Position numbers and translations under genes: made by a program. From the NCBI RefSeq assembly GCF_023983475.1, contig NZ_CP092713.1, positions 930,001 to 994,000 on the forward strand: a stretch of 64,000 bases of DNA. Reading direction: 5' to 3'. The notes below the pieces were generated by a model. The model saw nothing but the letters and a program-made list of their open reading frames with translations, was not told the DNA's origin and made no database searches. Of the stretch, positions 29,937-39,308 are shown in pieces (the stretch's first letter is position 1; each line of letters starts with the position of its first letter). This stretch comes from Aliivibrio fischeri ATCC 7744 = JCM 18803 = DSM 507. GTDB taxonomy: Bacteria; Pseudomonadota; Gammaproteobacteria; Enterobacterales; Vibrionaceae.

Positions 29937-30058
29937 TAACAATCACATCAACACGATTTGCTACATTCGGCATTCTAGGTTTCTTTGAGTTTACCGTATT
30001 AAGTGGTAAATTTGAGCTTAATCTGTATGGTAGCAAACGTGTTATGCAGGCGTTAAAT
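29937..30058 (+). repeat. attC site 1
   Basis: Left arm CACATcAACACG and TTTGCTAC pair with GTAGCAAA and CGTGTT near the right end; crossover GTTAAAT at 30052. Confidence 0.93.
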
Positions 30059-30074
30059 CTATATAGGAGGCAGT

Positions 30075-31145
30075 GTGCCTTATAAATTAAAACTTGAAGA
30101 TTTTGATTATTTTATGCCTGATGCTAATCAGGTCACTATAGACCAAATGTTGATGCTAGGGCATAAAATTCTGCCGGGTGTTAATGGTTGGTCAGGGTTT
30201 CTTACACAATATTTCCACCCTGATGATGAAACTATTTTGTATATAGATGAAAGAGAAAATGATGATCATTTATTTATTGGTGGCTGCTTAGTTTCAGCAA
30301 AAGAAAAACATGAAATTTTGCCGGAACTTAGTCAATTTAAGAACACTTTTAGACCAGAAAATAATGCCGAACAATGGTTTTTAAAAGGTAGCGGAATGCA
30401 TGCTGGTGTTGACAAAGATAACGGAGATGATGCTTTGTCACGATGGATTCTGTGGGCGAAATTTTTAAAAACATTTCCATGTTTTTACAGGTTTCACTCT
30501 GTGTCTTTAAACAAGAAGAAATTTATATATTCGGAGTCTCAACCGAAATGGAAGAATATTGAAAGATATCGTTGTGCATATGAAGCTTTGTTCAAGACAT
30601 TGGAGCAAAATAGACATAGTAAAATTACTGTAGTTACTGATAATGTACAAGGCGCGCAATTGAAAGGGCTAAAACAAGCGATCGAAAACTCAGTTAATAT
30701 TCTAGAGCGAAAAGTGTTACTTGATCCTCCTGTGCCTAAAGAGGATTTTTCAAGCGTAGATTCAAATTGGCTACAATTTGTGGACATGCAGATTTATGCA
30801 CTTTCAAGATTCATCTTTCCTTCAGGTAGAAATGTATTAATGGATTTTGAAAAGTATTCCTATGAAGTTTCGGAAGGAAATTTTATTATATCGAGCGATC
30901 CAAAAGAGTTAATGAAACAGCGTTTGCAAGTTTCTAAGTACTTTATCCTAAAAGATATATTTCATCATTTGAGGCTTAAATTTGTAACTAGATTAGTTAG
31001 TCCTCACTATACAGAGACGATATCATCTATGGTGTGTATTTCAGATAAAGAAGTTCTAAATTTCGCAGACATTGTCGATAAATCTATTCATGGGTTTTGT
31101 AATCGAGCTCATTCATCTATTACTTTTGATTTTCACGAAATATAA
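30075..31145 (+). CDS. Cassette 2: DUF3800-like protein
   Basis: The 356-residue protein starts at GTG 30075 behind AGGAGG, an ideal ribosome site. The sequence ILYIDERENDDHLFIGGCLVS near residue 53, KITVVTDN near 180 and WLQFVDMQIYALSRF near 235 resemble the acidic strands of DUF3800, an RNase H-like family often seen in mobile and defence loci. The usual 'DESG' is replaced by DERE. Nuclease activity is inference. Confidence 0.6.
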   Translation: MPYKLKLEDFDYFMPDANQVTIDQMLMLGHKILPGVNGWSGFLTQYFHPDDETILYIDERENDDHLFIGGCLVSAKEKHEILPELSQFKNTFRPENNAEQWFLKGSGMHAGVDKDNGDDALSRWILWAKFLKTFPCFYRFHSVSLNKKKFIYSESQPKWKNIERYRCAYEALFKTLEQNRHSKITVVTDNVQGAQLKGLKQAIENSVNILERKVLLDPPVPKEDFSSVDSNWLQFVDMQIYALSRFIFPSGRNVLMDFEKYSYEVSEGNFIISSDPKELMKQRLQVSKYFILKDIFHHLRLKFVTRLVSPHYTETISSMVCISDKEVLNFADIVDKSIHGFCNRAHSSITFDFHEI

Positions 31146-31148
31146 ATT

Positions 31149-31272
31149 TAACAAATGCATCAACACGATTTGCTACACTCGGCGTTGTCAGTTTGCCTTT
31201 AGTTTCAGTGATTAAGGCGTTAAAATTCAGCTAAGTCTGTATCGTAGCAAACGTGTTATGCAGGCGTTATAA
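31149..31272 (+). repeat. attC site 2
   Basis: TTTGCTAC/GTAGCAAA arm, long central spacer type (GTTGTCAG...AAATTCAGC); crossover GTTATAA at 31266. Confidence 0.93.
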
Positions 31273-31397
31273 CCTAGGTGAGATATTTCTCAAATACACT
31301 TAAATATTAATTGTTTAAGTGATAGTTAAGGTAGAATTGATTTAATACTATAGATTGCAGCTATTTAGTAATCATTGAATAAAAAAGGACTTTGAAA

Positions 31398-31544
31398 ATG
31401 ACAACTCTTCAAAAAATTGCAATTGGGCTTGGATCTGGTTTACTTGTTGGATCTGTTTCAACGGTGCTACCTAGCTTACAATTTTGGTGTTTTGTCATTG
31501 GATTAACTCTAGTTAATTACGTTATTGTTACGAAGAAAAAATAA
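31398..31544 (+). CDS. Cassette 3: 48-residue membrane protein
   Basis: The only convincing frame in this cassette, MTTLQKIAIGLGSGLLVGSV... ending VIVTKKK, is preceded by AAGGA. It has two short hydrophobic helices and a basic tail. Such tiny hydrophobic proteins can be type I-like toxins or regulators, but nothing here shows which. Confidence 0.5.
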   Translation: MTTLQKIAIGLGSGLLVGSVSTVLPSLQFWCFVIGLTLVNYVIVTKKK

Positions 31545-31666
31545 AGCAAATAATTGATAGTTATCGGTGCCAAAGAGCATGACTTGCTGGAAATAAGATG
31601 ATCAAGGTAGTGATTATAATGTTGAAGGTAAACAGTTACGGTTTCAGTAACATTATCAGATGGTTA

Positions 31667-31788
31667 TAACAAATGCATCAACACGATTTGCTACATTCGG
31701 CATTCTAGGTTTCTTTTGCTTTACCGTGTTAAGTGGTAAATTTGAGCTTAATCTGCATGGTAGCAAACGTGTTATGCAGGCGTTACAC
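31667..31788 (+). repeat. attC site 3
   Basis: TTTGCTAC/GTAGCAAA arm; crossover GTTACAC at 31782. Confidence 0.93.
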
Positions 31789-32246
31789 GAACTCTAAGAT
31801 CGCAGTTTTTTGGCTCAGTTCAGCGATTGAGCCGTTAGTTTTTTAGGTGTGAAAGTAAGGTGGATTTCCTTTTTCTTTGTTGCCTTTTAATATTCGTTTC
31901 ATCTGGTTCGGCAATTGGCCATTATTGCCAAAAGTTCATGGGTTTCAGAAACCAATTCAGGCTTCAATTGTTCATGGTTTTGCCTCATTTTATCCTGCGT
32001 CAGTGTTTTCCTCGCAGCATTTTTAATCCCAATTGTGGCTAGGATATTTGGTTTATCAGTTCCAAATTAGCTGAAACCAAGCCGTACAAATGGTGTAAGA
32101 AAAAGGGATTGTTTCGTTTCACAGTTATTGCCGTTGAAATGATATTTTGCTCGCTTAATTGAGCTAGTCTAATTAAACTAAGTTTACAGTAAATCTCGGT
32201 AAATCAATTCTTTACCAATTAAAGCGAAGCGTTGACAAAGATCGTG
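31789..32246 (+). ncRNA. Cassette 4: ORF-less cassette, class A copy 1 (candidate structured RNA)
   Basis: No conserved gene. Hairpin 1 pairs GGCTCA (31812-31817) with TGAGCC (31828-31833) and is followed by a T-run at 31839-31844, terminator-like. Hairpin 2 pairs TTGGTTT..CAG (32048-32059) with CTGAAACCAA (32071-32080). Hairpin 3 pairs GGTAAA (32198-32203) with TTTACC (32211-32216). A 60-codon hydrophobic frame (31860-32042) is not kept open in the other class A copies. Seven related copies lie elsewhere in the array. RNA function is inferred from structure conservation. Confidence 0.45.
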
Positions 32247-32370
32247 TAACAAATGCATCAACACGATTTGCTACACTCGGCGTTGTCGGTTTGCCTTTAG
32301 TTTCAGTGATTAAGGCATTAAAATTCAGCTAAGCCTGTATGGTAGCAAACGTGTTATGCAGGCGTTAGTT
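32247..32370 (+). repeat. attC site 4
   Basis: TTTGCTAC/GTAGCAAA arm, long-spacer type; crossover GTTAGTT at 32364. Confidence 0.93.
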
Positions 32371-32387
32371 CCATCAAGGAGGATGTA

Positions 32388-33002
32388 ATGGAAATCTGGA
32401 AACTTATCTTTTTTATACCAGCGTGTTTTGCTCTAAATATGACACCTGGCCCTAATAACCTATTGGCAATGAATAATGCTCGGTGCTATGGATTTAAGAC
32501 CGCCTTTATTGCGGGGCTTGGACGGATCACTGCATTTTCGGTAATGATAGCATTAACAGCTTCTGGTTTAGCTGTTGTGTTATATACCTCTGAAACGTTG
32601 TTTTTGTTCATCAAGTTAATTGGAGCGACTTATCTACTCTGGATTGCTTTTAAACTTTGGTGCTCAAAAGAGAGTCCAATGTCTAATGAAACAACAAATA
32701 GAAATTATGTTGAATTAGTAAAACAAGAATTTACATTGGCGGCAGGGAACCCTAAAGCTATTCTGATTTTTACTGCTTTTTTACCACAATTTGTTGATGT
32801 TAGTGGTAACGTTAATGAGCAGTTTTTTATTTTGGGTTCTACATTCTTGATTTTAGAAATGTTTGCTATATCAATCTATGCTATTTTTGGTTTATACCTT
32901 AGAAGTTGGTTTTCAAAACCATGCATGGCAAGACGTTTTAATAAAGCCTGCTCTATGTTTTTAGCTATGTCAGGGATTAATTTGTTACTTAGTCGGCAAT
33001 GA
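32388..33002 (+). CDS. Cassette 5: LysE/RhtB-family exporter
   Basis: The 204-residue inner-membrane protein has about six hydrophobic segments and the family signature NMTPGPNNLLAMNNARCYG near the N-terminus, plus LAAGNPKAILIFTAFLPQFV in the middle. LysE/RhtB proteins export amino acids or related small molecules; the substrate is unknown. AAGGAGG lies a proper distance ahead of the ATG. It is one of the few cassette genes with a clear metabolic family. Confidence 0.9.
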   Translation: MEIWKLIFFIPACFALNMTPGPNNLLAMNNARCYGFKTAFIAGLGRITAFSVMIALTASGLAVVLYTSETLFLFIKLIGATYLLWIAFKLWCSKESPMSNETTNRNYVELVKQEFTLAAGNPKAILIFTAFLPQFVDVSGNVNEQFFILGSTFLILEMFAISIYAIFGLYLRSWFSKPCMARRFNKACSMFLAMSGINLLLSRQ

Positions 33003-33008
33003 TGAAAC

Positions 33009-33132
33009 TAACAATCGCATCAACACGATTTGCTACACTCGGCGTTGTCAGTTTGCCTTTAGTTTCAGTGATTAAGGCGTTAAAATTCAGTTAAGTCTGT
33101 ATCGTAGCAAACGTGTTATGCAGGCGTTATGC
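33009..33132 (+). repeat. attC site 5
   Basis: TTTGCTAC/GTAGCAAA arm; crossover GTTATGC at 33126. Confidence 0.93.
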
Positions 33133-33148
33133 GAATAGTGGGATAAAA

Positions 33149-33991
33149 ATGAAACTTTATAAATATAGAAAGTTTAGTGAATTCTTAATTAAAGAATTAT
33201 GTAGTAGTGAAATCTATTTTTCTGATCCTAGTTGTTTTAATGACCCTTTAGATTGTTCACCAATAATTGAAAACGATTTGAATATAAAAGAATTAGAATA
33301 TTTGTGCTATATGATGCTGTGTAAGAATAAAGGGAAGATTGCAGCAAAAGAAAATATAGAACGATTTAAATACTATGCCACCGAATATGAAGGTCAGTAT
33401 GAAAAATCATTAAGTTTTCAGTTGCTGTATGAAATTAAAAATCAGTTAGACCTAGTTATGAAAAACATTGGAGTTTTGTCGTTATCGCGTAAAAACGATT
33501 CGCCATTAATGTGGAGCCATTATGCGAATGAGCATAAAGGAGTCTGTTTAGAATTTGATATTGAAACGGCAGCTAGGAAACCAAAGGAAATCGATTACAA
33601 AGGAACTAGAGGCATCAGCGCAAAGTTAATTCAAGAATATATTTGTAGTGACTCAGCTCAAGCTCGTGAATTAATAGAAAAACAATATTTTTTCACTAAG
33701 GCAAGTGAATGGAGTTATGAATCAGAATGGCGTCTACTTTCAAAGTCTTATGGTAGTAAATCAGCACCATTTTATCTGACTGGTATATATTTTGGAATGC
33801 GATGTGATACTTGGATTGTTGCTAGTATAATTAAGTTATTACACAATGAAAATTCCAACGTTAAATTTTATAGAATGCACGCGGATAGCTCTTCATTTAA
33901 TCTAAATGTAGAAGTTTTAGAAGCTCAAGAATGGGTTTCTTGTATACCTAGACCGTCAGCTGTGATGGCGTTTAGTGAGTATCGTAGGTGA
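33149..33991 (+). CDS. Cassette 6: DUF2971 protein
   Basis: From ATG 33149 the protein is 280 residues and opens MKLYKYRKFSEFLIKELCSS with EIYFSDPSCFNDPLDC, then LSLSRKNDSPLMWSHYANEHKGVCLEFD, both hallmarks of DUF2971. The family is common in mobile and defence regions but has no established biochemical function. The longer frame from 33113 starts inside the previous attC and is rejected. Confidence 0.8.
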   Translation: MKLYKYRKFSEFLIKELCSSEIYFSDPSCFNDPLDCSPIIENDLNIKELEYLCYMMLCKNKGKIAAKENIERFKYYATEYEGQYEKSLSFQLLYEIKNQLDLVMKNIGVLSLSRKNDSPLMWSHYANEHKGVCLEFDIETAARKPKEIDYKGTRGISAKLIQEYICSDSAQARELIEKQYFFTKASEWSYESEWRLLSKSYGSKSAPFYLTGIYFGMRCDTWIVASIIKLLHNENSNVKFYRMHADSSSFNLNVEVLEAQEWVSCIPRPSAVMAFSEYRR

Positions 33992-33997
33992 TTCGCA

Positions 33998-34119
33998 TAA
34001 CAAATGCATCAACACGATTTGCTACATTCGGCATTCTAGGTTTCTTTGGTTTTACCGTATTAAGTGGTAAATTTGAGCTTAATCTGCATAGTAGCAAACG
34101 TGTTATGCAGGCGTTATGC
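33998..34119 (+). repeat. attC site 6
   Basis: TTTGCTAC/GTAGCAAA arm; crossover GTTATGC at 34113. Confidence 0.93.
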
Positions 34120-34243
34120 CTCAGTTTTGCTTTGAAATACGGTTTTGCTCATTATGCAGCAACTTTATAATAGAGCATATTGTTCAAATTGTATTTTTAG
34201 TTAAGTATTCGTCCTATGTTATAAAGCATTTATGGGAATACTT

Positions 34244-34678
34244 ATGAATTGGCGTATTTTTCGGATAATAATTATTACTTTGAGCACATGCATAAGTATC
34301 ATGTCAACTTACTATACAGTTCCTTTAGAAAGTACAAATCTACCATTAATTGAACAATTAAAATCTCTACTGCTTATTTTTGTTGCAAGTCTTTTAGGTT
34401 TGTTTTTTATCATTGGTATTCAGGCATTTAATCCGTATTCAAGTAAACTGTGGGTTGTTCCGTCTTGGGAAATAAACCCATTTACAAAAAAGCAACCAAT
34501 TGTGTTTTTTCATTTCGTCGCATGGTTCATTACTGTTCAATCTATTGTTCAATTAATATTCAGCATACTTTGTGGTTATTCGTATTGGTCTGCATTATTA
34601 GGGACTGTATTTGGTCTATCAATATTTATCGGGTTAAGGCTAGTACGAATAGCATTTCATTTTAAGTTTCGAGATTGA
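34244..34678 (+). CDS. Cassette 7: four-helix membrane protein, unknown
   Basis: About 144 residues with four predicted membrane segments (IFRIIIITLSTCISIMSTYY, LLLIFVASLLGLFFIIGI, VAWFITVQSIVQLIFSILCG, ALLGTVFGLSIFIGLRLV). ATG 34244 is preferred over 34232 because GGGAA lies nine bases upstream. No family recognised. The 110 bp before it in the cassette has no other gene. Confidence 0.65.
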   Translation: MNWRIFRIIIITLSTCISIMSTYYTVPLESTNLPLIEQLKSLLLIFVASLLGLFFIIGIQAFNPYSSKLWVVPSWEINPFTKKQPIVFFHFVAWFITVQSIVQLIFSILCGYSYWSALLGTVFGLSIFIGLRLVRIAFHFKFRD

Positions 34679-34722
34679 TTTCTATAAAAGAATTTATTTA
34701 TTGTTATCGAAACGTATAGGCA

Positions 34723-34844
34723 TAACAAATGCATCAACACGATTTACTACACTCGGCATCTCAGGTTGTCGGGTGTTTCTCGTTTTAAGGCGTCAATATT
34801 GAGTATAATTGCATAGTAGTAAACGTGTTATGCAGGCGTTATGT
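34723..34844 (+). repeat. attC site 7
   Basis: TTTACTAC/GTAGTAAA arm, a paired change relative to the common type; crossover GTTATGT at 34838. Confidence 0.93.
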
Positions 34845-34954
34845 GTTTCCGATGGAAATATAGGCTTACTTTGTCGTAAATCTTCAATACACTGATTGCT
34901 CAACAGAAAATAATGTAGGCATATTATCAAATTAAACAGAAGGTTAAGAGTGAA

Positions 34955-35380
34955 ATGATACGACAATATACTCCGCAAGATATCAATGCAGTTTTAGATA
35001 TTTGGCTTAACTCCTCAATTAAAGCGCATGATTTCGTATCTGCTGAATTTTGGGTATCACAAGTTGATAATATGCGTGATATTTACATTCCTGCATCTAA
35101 AACTTATGTGGTCAAGGTAGACTCAAAAGTTGTTGGATTCTATTCTTTATATGAAAATATGTTAGCTGCAATTTTTGTATCACCAGAGTATCAAGGTAAA
35201 GGGGTTGGTAAGCAGTTAATTTCCCATGCCAAAGAGCAATGCCCAATGCTTACTCTAAATGTATATTCTGAGAATGTGGCAAGCTATCAATTTTATTTAT
35301 CTCAAGGTTTTACTGTAATCAGTGAGCAAGTGTGTGAGCATACTGGGCGCATGGAATACACAATGAGTTCAAACACATAA
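34955..35380 (+). CDS. Cassette 8: GNAT acetyltransferase (copy 1)
   Basis: The 141-residue protein has the GNAT fold: IFVSPEYQGKGVGKQLISHA is the acetyl-CoA-binding motif and LNVYSENVASYQFYLSQGF the C-terminal signature. It transfers acetyl from acetyl-CoA to an unknown amine. The cassette, including its attC, appears to be repeated base for base at 45037-45691. The stop codon TAA is also the first bases of attC 8. Confidence 0.88.
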   Translation: MIRQYTPQDINAVLDIWLNSSIKAHDFVSAEFWVSQVDNMRDIYIPASKTYVVKVDSKVVGFYSLYENMLAAIFVSPEYQGKGVGKQLISHAKEQCPMLTLNVYSENVASYQFYLSQGFTVISEQVCEHTGRMEYTMSSNT

Positions 35381-35499
35381 CAAATGCATCAACACGATTT
35401 GCTACATTCGGCATTCTAGGTTTCTTTGAGCTTACCGTATTAAGTGGTAAATTTAAGCTTAATCTGCATGGTAGCAAACGTGTTATGCAGGCGTTAGGC
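35378..35499 (+). repeat. attC site 8
   Basis: TTTGCTAC/GTAGCAAA arm; crossover GTTAGGC at 35493. Same sequence as attC 18 up to the crossover. Confidence 0.93.
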
Positions 35500-35518
35500 A
35501 TCAGGTATTGAGGTAAGA

Positions 35519-36307
35519 ATGGAACAAGTTAAACATCATTTACATGGTAAAGTTCTTAAACCAGTGAGTTTTTCTGAATTATTATCAAATGTATGTGAAC
35601 CTTCAGGTAAGCATCAGCATCGAGTTTGGATGTGGCGTGGACAGAGTAATATTGAGTGGCGTTTAGATAGTTCGGCATATCGTCGTTTACAAAACTCTAA
35701 TGGGTATAAGAGTTCAGACTCTAACCGAGCAATGATTAATTACGAGACCACTTTACTTCAACATGCAACTCATCGTGGATATAGACATGAAAATGGAAAA
35801 GAGTTATCAGATTTTGAATTATTAGCTAAATTACAGCATCACGGAGCTGCAACTCGGTTAGTTGACTTTACGAGAAATGCATTAATTGGAATTTGGTTTG
35901 CATGTAGTGAAAATCCAGATAAATCCGGCTTACTTGTAGCTTTTGACACATGGTATTTAGAGGGGCATGAAAAAGAACTTGAAGTTCGTTCATATGAAAG
36001 CATCGTCGATGATTTTCGTGATGACCCTATAACGTGGGAATCTCCTGGTGTATCAGCGCGTATTGCAGCACAGCATAGTCAGTTTATGTACAGCAAGGTC
36101 ATAGATAGTGCTGCTGGCAGTTTGGCTTTCCCATCTGATGAGCGAGCGTATAGAAAATTTGAATTAACTCCGGAGCTTAAAGAAGAAGCTTTAGATATAT
36201 TATTTGAAGTTTTTGATATTAATAAATCAAACATTTTTCCAGATATGGATGGTTTCGCGCAAGCTAACTCTGTATCAGAAGATATTAATAGAATGCATCG
36301 ATGGTAA
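35519..36307 (+). CDS. Cassette 9: FRG-domain protein
   Basis: The 262-residue protein carries the FRG signature WMWRGQSNIEWRLDSSAYRR and the linked LLAKLQHHGAATRLVDFTRN followed by ALIGIWFAC. FRG-domain proteins are found in prophages and defence islands; the biochemical role is not settled. GAGGTAAG precedes the ATG. It is the sole gene of the cassette. Confidence 0.85.
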   Translation: MEQVKHHLHGKVLKPVSFSELLSNVCEPSGKHQHRVWMWRGQSNIEWRLDSSAYRRLQNSNGYKSSDSNRAMINYETTLLQHATHRGYRHENGKELSDFELLAKLQHHGAATRLVDFTRNALIGIWFACSENPDKSGLLVAFDTWYLEGHEKELEVRSYESIVDDFRDDPITWESPGVSARIAAQHSQFMYSKVIDSAAGSLAFPSDERAYRKFELTPELKEEALDILFEVFDINKSNIFPDMDGFAQANSVSEDINRMHRW

Positions 36308-36312
36308 ATGCC

Positions 36313-36436
36313 TAACAAAGCAATCAACACGATTTATTACATTCGGCATTGTAGATTTGTCTTTGGTTTAGGTGTTTAAGGCAGTAAAATTCAGCTAAGT
36401 CGTCGTAGTAATAAACGTGTTATTGCGGCGTTATGT
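36313..36436 (+). repeat. attC site 9
   Basis: TTTATTAC/GTAATAAA arm and GCAATcAACACG/CGTGTTATTGC outer arm; crossover GTTATGT at 36430. Confidence 0.92.
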
Positions 36437-36462
36437 TTTAGATTGGTTAGGGTAGGTAGGAC

Positions 36463-37317
36463 ATGAATAATTCGATAAAAGTGGATGTAGATATAGGTTT
36501 GGACATATTGGGTACAAAAGTTGAGTACAGGACTGGATCGTATAATTATAAGTTCATTCCGTCAATATACATAGTTATAGAGGATAAACTAGCAAAGTCA
36601 GTTATTGAAACTTTGTGGGATAGAAATGAAAGTGTTTCTGCTAAGTATATTTTTTCAGGCTCGTGGATGAATCAAGTTTCTTGCCTCTACGGTTTTTTTA
36701 CATATGGTATGGAGTTGCAAGATAGTTTCAGTATACCTTCATTTGGCATTGTTGCAGTAAACGATGGAGACATTCCAGAAAAGAGTACCAATAAGCGAAT
36801 AGATAGTGCAATTAAGGGCAATTTCCCTACAGACAAACAAAAGTTAATTAAAGACAAAATTTCAAAGTCAGTAATATCTTTTAATCTGGAAATCAACGAT
36901 GAAAGCATCAAAGCGTTACCCGAGTACAATCATAAGAGGTGGTTTGAGGAAATTACTTTAAAGTCTATTAAAAATAGGCATCAAGAAGAAACGTTTTGTT
37001 TTTTACGTGATGAGCGCGAAATTGAAACTATGCTAGAGGTTATAGAGTTTTCAAAATCGTTACCAAATGAAGAGTTTCCTCTAACTAATGATAAGGGAAA
37101 GCTAGACTACCATCTTTATTACACAGCATTGAAAGCTTATAGACCTAAAAATACAGACCATAAAATGAACTCTATTCATTGGTATGTGCTCAGTGCGATA
37201 AAAGAGTATAACTTGTCCAAGTGGCAATTTTATACAAACGATGTAAAACAAGCAATTCTTAAGCTGTGTGACGAAAATAAAGATGCTTTTATAAGTAGTT
37301 CTTTCAACTTTGAATGA
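36463..37317 (+). CDS. Cassette 10: unknown protein, possibly TOPRIM-like
   Basis: The 284-residue protein starts behind GGTAGGA. The segment YIVIEDKLAKSVIETLW near residue 31 and GIVAVNDGD near 99 resemble the acidic glutamate and DxD strands of a TOPRIM domain, as in OLD nucleases, but without the ATPase half. The rest is helical and unfamiliar. The TOPRIM reading is a weak inference. Confidence 0.5.
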   Translation: MNNSIKVDVDIGLDILGTKVEYRTGSYNYKFIPSIYIVIEDKLAKSVIETLWDRNESVSAKYIFSGSWMNQVSCLYGFFTYGMELQDSFSIPSFGIVAVNDGDIPEKSTNKRIDSAIKGNFPTDKQKLIKDKISKSVISFNLEINDESIKALPEYNHKRWFEEITLKSIKNRHQEETFCFLRDEREIETMLEVIEFSKSLPNEEFPLTNDKGKLDYHLYYTALKAYRPKNTDHKMNSIHWYVLSAIKEYNLSKWQFYTNDVKQAILKLCDENKDAFISSSFNFE

Positions 37318-37328
37318 CAACTAAAACA

Positions 37329-37450
37329 TAACAAATGCATCAACACGATTTGCTACATTCGGCATTCTAGATTTCTTTTGGTTTACCGTATTAAGTGGTA
37401 AATTTGAGCTTAATCTGCATGGTAGCAAACGTGTTATGCAGGCGTTAAAT
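37329..37450 (+). repeat. attC site 10
   Basis: TTTGCTAC/GTAGCAAA arm; crossover GTTAAAT at 37444. Confidence 0.93.
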
Positions 37451-37523
37451 TAATTTATACAATTAACCATTGATACCGTGTGTTATACCTTGTAAAATCA
37501 ACGTTTTTTTGTTGGCTAATCAA

Positions 37524-39308
37524 ATGAAAATACCTAAGATAAATAAATCTAGTACATATTTAAAAAAGAATATTGAAACGTACACCAGTAAGGCTGCTGG
37601 GTCTAACCTTTCAGAAATTCAAGCATGGATAGATGACGAGCCTTCTATCGAAAAGTTTCATTTAAATGTAAAAAAGGAACAAGAGGTTTATACCCTACTT
37701 TCTCCAGAAACAAGTAAATTGATTAACAGTTTTTTTCATCCTCCTAAAGTATTGTGCCCAAGGGGTAAAGAAACCATCATTGAAGAATTGATTAGAATCA
37801 ATGGAAAGAATGGTATATTAATTAATGGTAGGTTAGGGCAGGGGAAATCAATTTTATTGAAGTATCTTCAGTTTTTAGAATTGAATACAGGTGATACATT
37901 GCCTATATTTTTAGAGCTTAGAAAAATAAAACAAGCGAATCAAATTATTGAGAGTGCTTGTGAAAAACTAAATGATATGGGACTTGAATGTTCAAATAAA
38001 TTATTTGATTTTTTACTTAATGAAGGACGAGTTTCATTATTTTTAGATGGTTTTGATGAACTATCATTAGAGGTTAGGGATGAATTTAATGAATCTTTAA
38101 GCAGCATATGCTTAAAATATTCTAATGTAAAGTTAATTGTGACTAGTCGAGATAATACGGAAATATCGAAAAATACAAATTTTAAAAAATATAATATTTC
38201 TTTATTGAAAAAAGATGATATAGCACCTTTTATAAAAGTCACTTTGAATAATGAGTCATTATCTAAACCCATTTTAGCAAAGATTCAAGAATCAAACCAA
38301 TTTGACTATGAAGTATTAGATACTCCATTAATGCTTACTTGGTTTATTGTAGTGTATAATAAAAGATTAAAAATACCGAAAACAAAATTAGGCTTTTATG
38401 AAGATCTTTTTTCTGCAATATTATCAAGGCATGATGGTTTTAAAGGAAGCTATAATAGAGCAAGTAAATCAAAATTAGCTGATGATGAAATAAAATCTGT
38501 TTTTAGTACGTTATGCTATCTTACAAGAAAAGAGCAAATAAGAACATTCACTGAAAGTGAAGTTAACCGATTTATAAGGCAAGCTCTCAATATTTCAGGA
38601 TTTAAACTAACTGATTCAAGTGATTACCTATATGATTTGACACATGTAACTTGTTTGCTAAAAAGAGATGGATTTGATTATGAATATATCCATGAAAGTG
38701 TTGCTCAATATTTTAGTGCATTATTTATTAATTTACAAACAGAAACTAATGCATCTGAATTTTATAAGAATAGAATTAACGACTGGCAGAAATTTGATGG
38801 TGAATTGAGTTTTTTGTCAACGATTGATAAGGTTAGATATAATCAGTATTACTTAATACCAAGTATTCAAGTTTTTGTTAATAGTAAGAATAAATTAAAG
38901 AGAAATATAATTGATAGTCTGATTTCATCATCGTTAGTTGGTACTAGATCTATTGAAAACCATGAAGAATTTATACTAAATACAATGGGGGTTTTCCTAA
39001 GTACAGATAATTTCATTATTAAATGTTTATGTAAAGATTTTGATGAGGTAATTTCTAAGTACATTAGGGCTTTATTGAAAAATAAAACAATATCAATATC
39101 TAAAGTAGAAGAGTCCTATAAAGTAAGAGGGAGTAAAATTAGAAATATTCATTATATGGATTTAATGGGGTTTCTAGATGATATGGATATAAAAAATGAT
39201 TTTATCAAGCATGTAAGTTTAATCATTGAACCTAAAGTTCTAAAAGAGCTGGACATTGCCATAGATATAGTGAAAAAAGAAGAATTAAAAGGCGGGTTAT
39301 TTTCATGA
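37524..39308 (+). CDS. Cassette 11, gene 1: NACHT-type STAND NTPase
   Basis: From ATG 37524 the protein is 594 residues. An N-terminal region of about 90 residues is followed by a NACHT NTPase: Walker A GRLGQGKS (about 102-109), Walker B SLFLDGFDEL (about 171-180) and the sensor LIVTSRD. FDYEVLDTPLMLTWFIVV resembles the winged-helix border, and YEYIHESVAQYFSALF is the usual NACHT-adjacent 'H-S-x-QE/QYFAA' helix. No leucine-rich or other repeat sensor follows, only about 170 unfamiliar residues. Related bacterial NACHT proteins defend against phage. It overlaps the next gene as ATGA. Confidence 0.88.
   Translation: MKIPKINKSSTYLKKNIETYTSKAAGSNLSEIQAWIDDEPSIEKFHLNVKKEQEVYTLLSPETSKLINSFFHPPKVLCPRGKETIIEELIRINGKNGILINGRLGQGKSILLKYLQFLELNTGDTLPIFLELRKIKQANQIIESACEKLNDMGLECSNKLFDFLLNEGRVSLFLDGFDELSLEVRDEFNESLSSICLKYSNVKLIVTSRDNTEISKNTNFKKYNISLLKKDDIAPFIKVTLNNESLSKPILAKIQESNQFDYEVLDTPLMLTWFIVVYNKRLKIPKTKLGFYEDLFSAILSRHDGFKGSYNRASKSKLADDEIKSVFSTLCYLTRKEQIRTFTESEVNRFIRQALNISGFKLTDSSDYLYDLTHVTCLLKRDGFDYEYIHESVAQYFSALFINLQTETNASEFYKNRINDWQKFDGELSFLSTIDKVRYNQYYLIPSIQVFVNSKNKLKRNIIDSLISSSLVGTRSIENHEEFILNTMGVFLSTDNFIIKCLCKDFDEVISKYIRALLKNKTISISKVEESYKVRGSKIRNIHYMDLMGFLDDMDIKNDFIKHVSLIIEPKVLKELDIAIDIVKKEELKGGLFS

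Noticed and set aside
31860-32042. Hydrophobic frames inside ORF-less cassettes (also 41793-42020, 42144-42577, 48987-49241, 50263-50550)
   Set aside because: Related copies carry stops or frame shifts at matching places, substitutions are not biased to third positions and starts are not conserved.
32232-32260. TTGACA at the end of cassettes 4 and 14 as a promoter into the next cassette
   Set aside because: No acceptable -10 box lies 16-18 bp downstream.
33988-34170. Short plus-strand frames starting in or crossing attC sites (also 50040-50234, 59170-59373)
   Set aside because: They translate the attC repeat itself (ITNASTRFATFGILGF pattern) and appear wherever the attC is in that frame, so they are read-through artefacts and not genes.
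34793-34978. Minus-strand frames over attC and cassette starts (also 44913-45176, 35319-35501, 49766-50203)
   Set aside because: They are antisense translations of the attC repeat, with no ribosome site, and overlap better-supported plus-strand genes.
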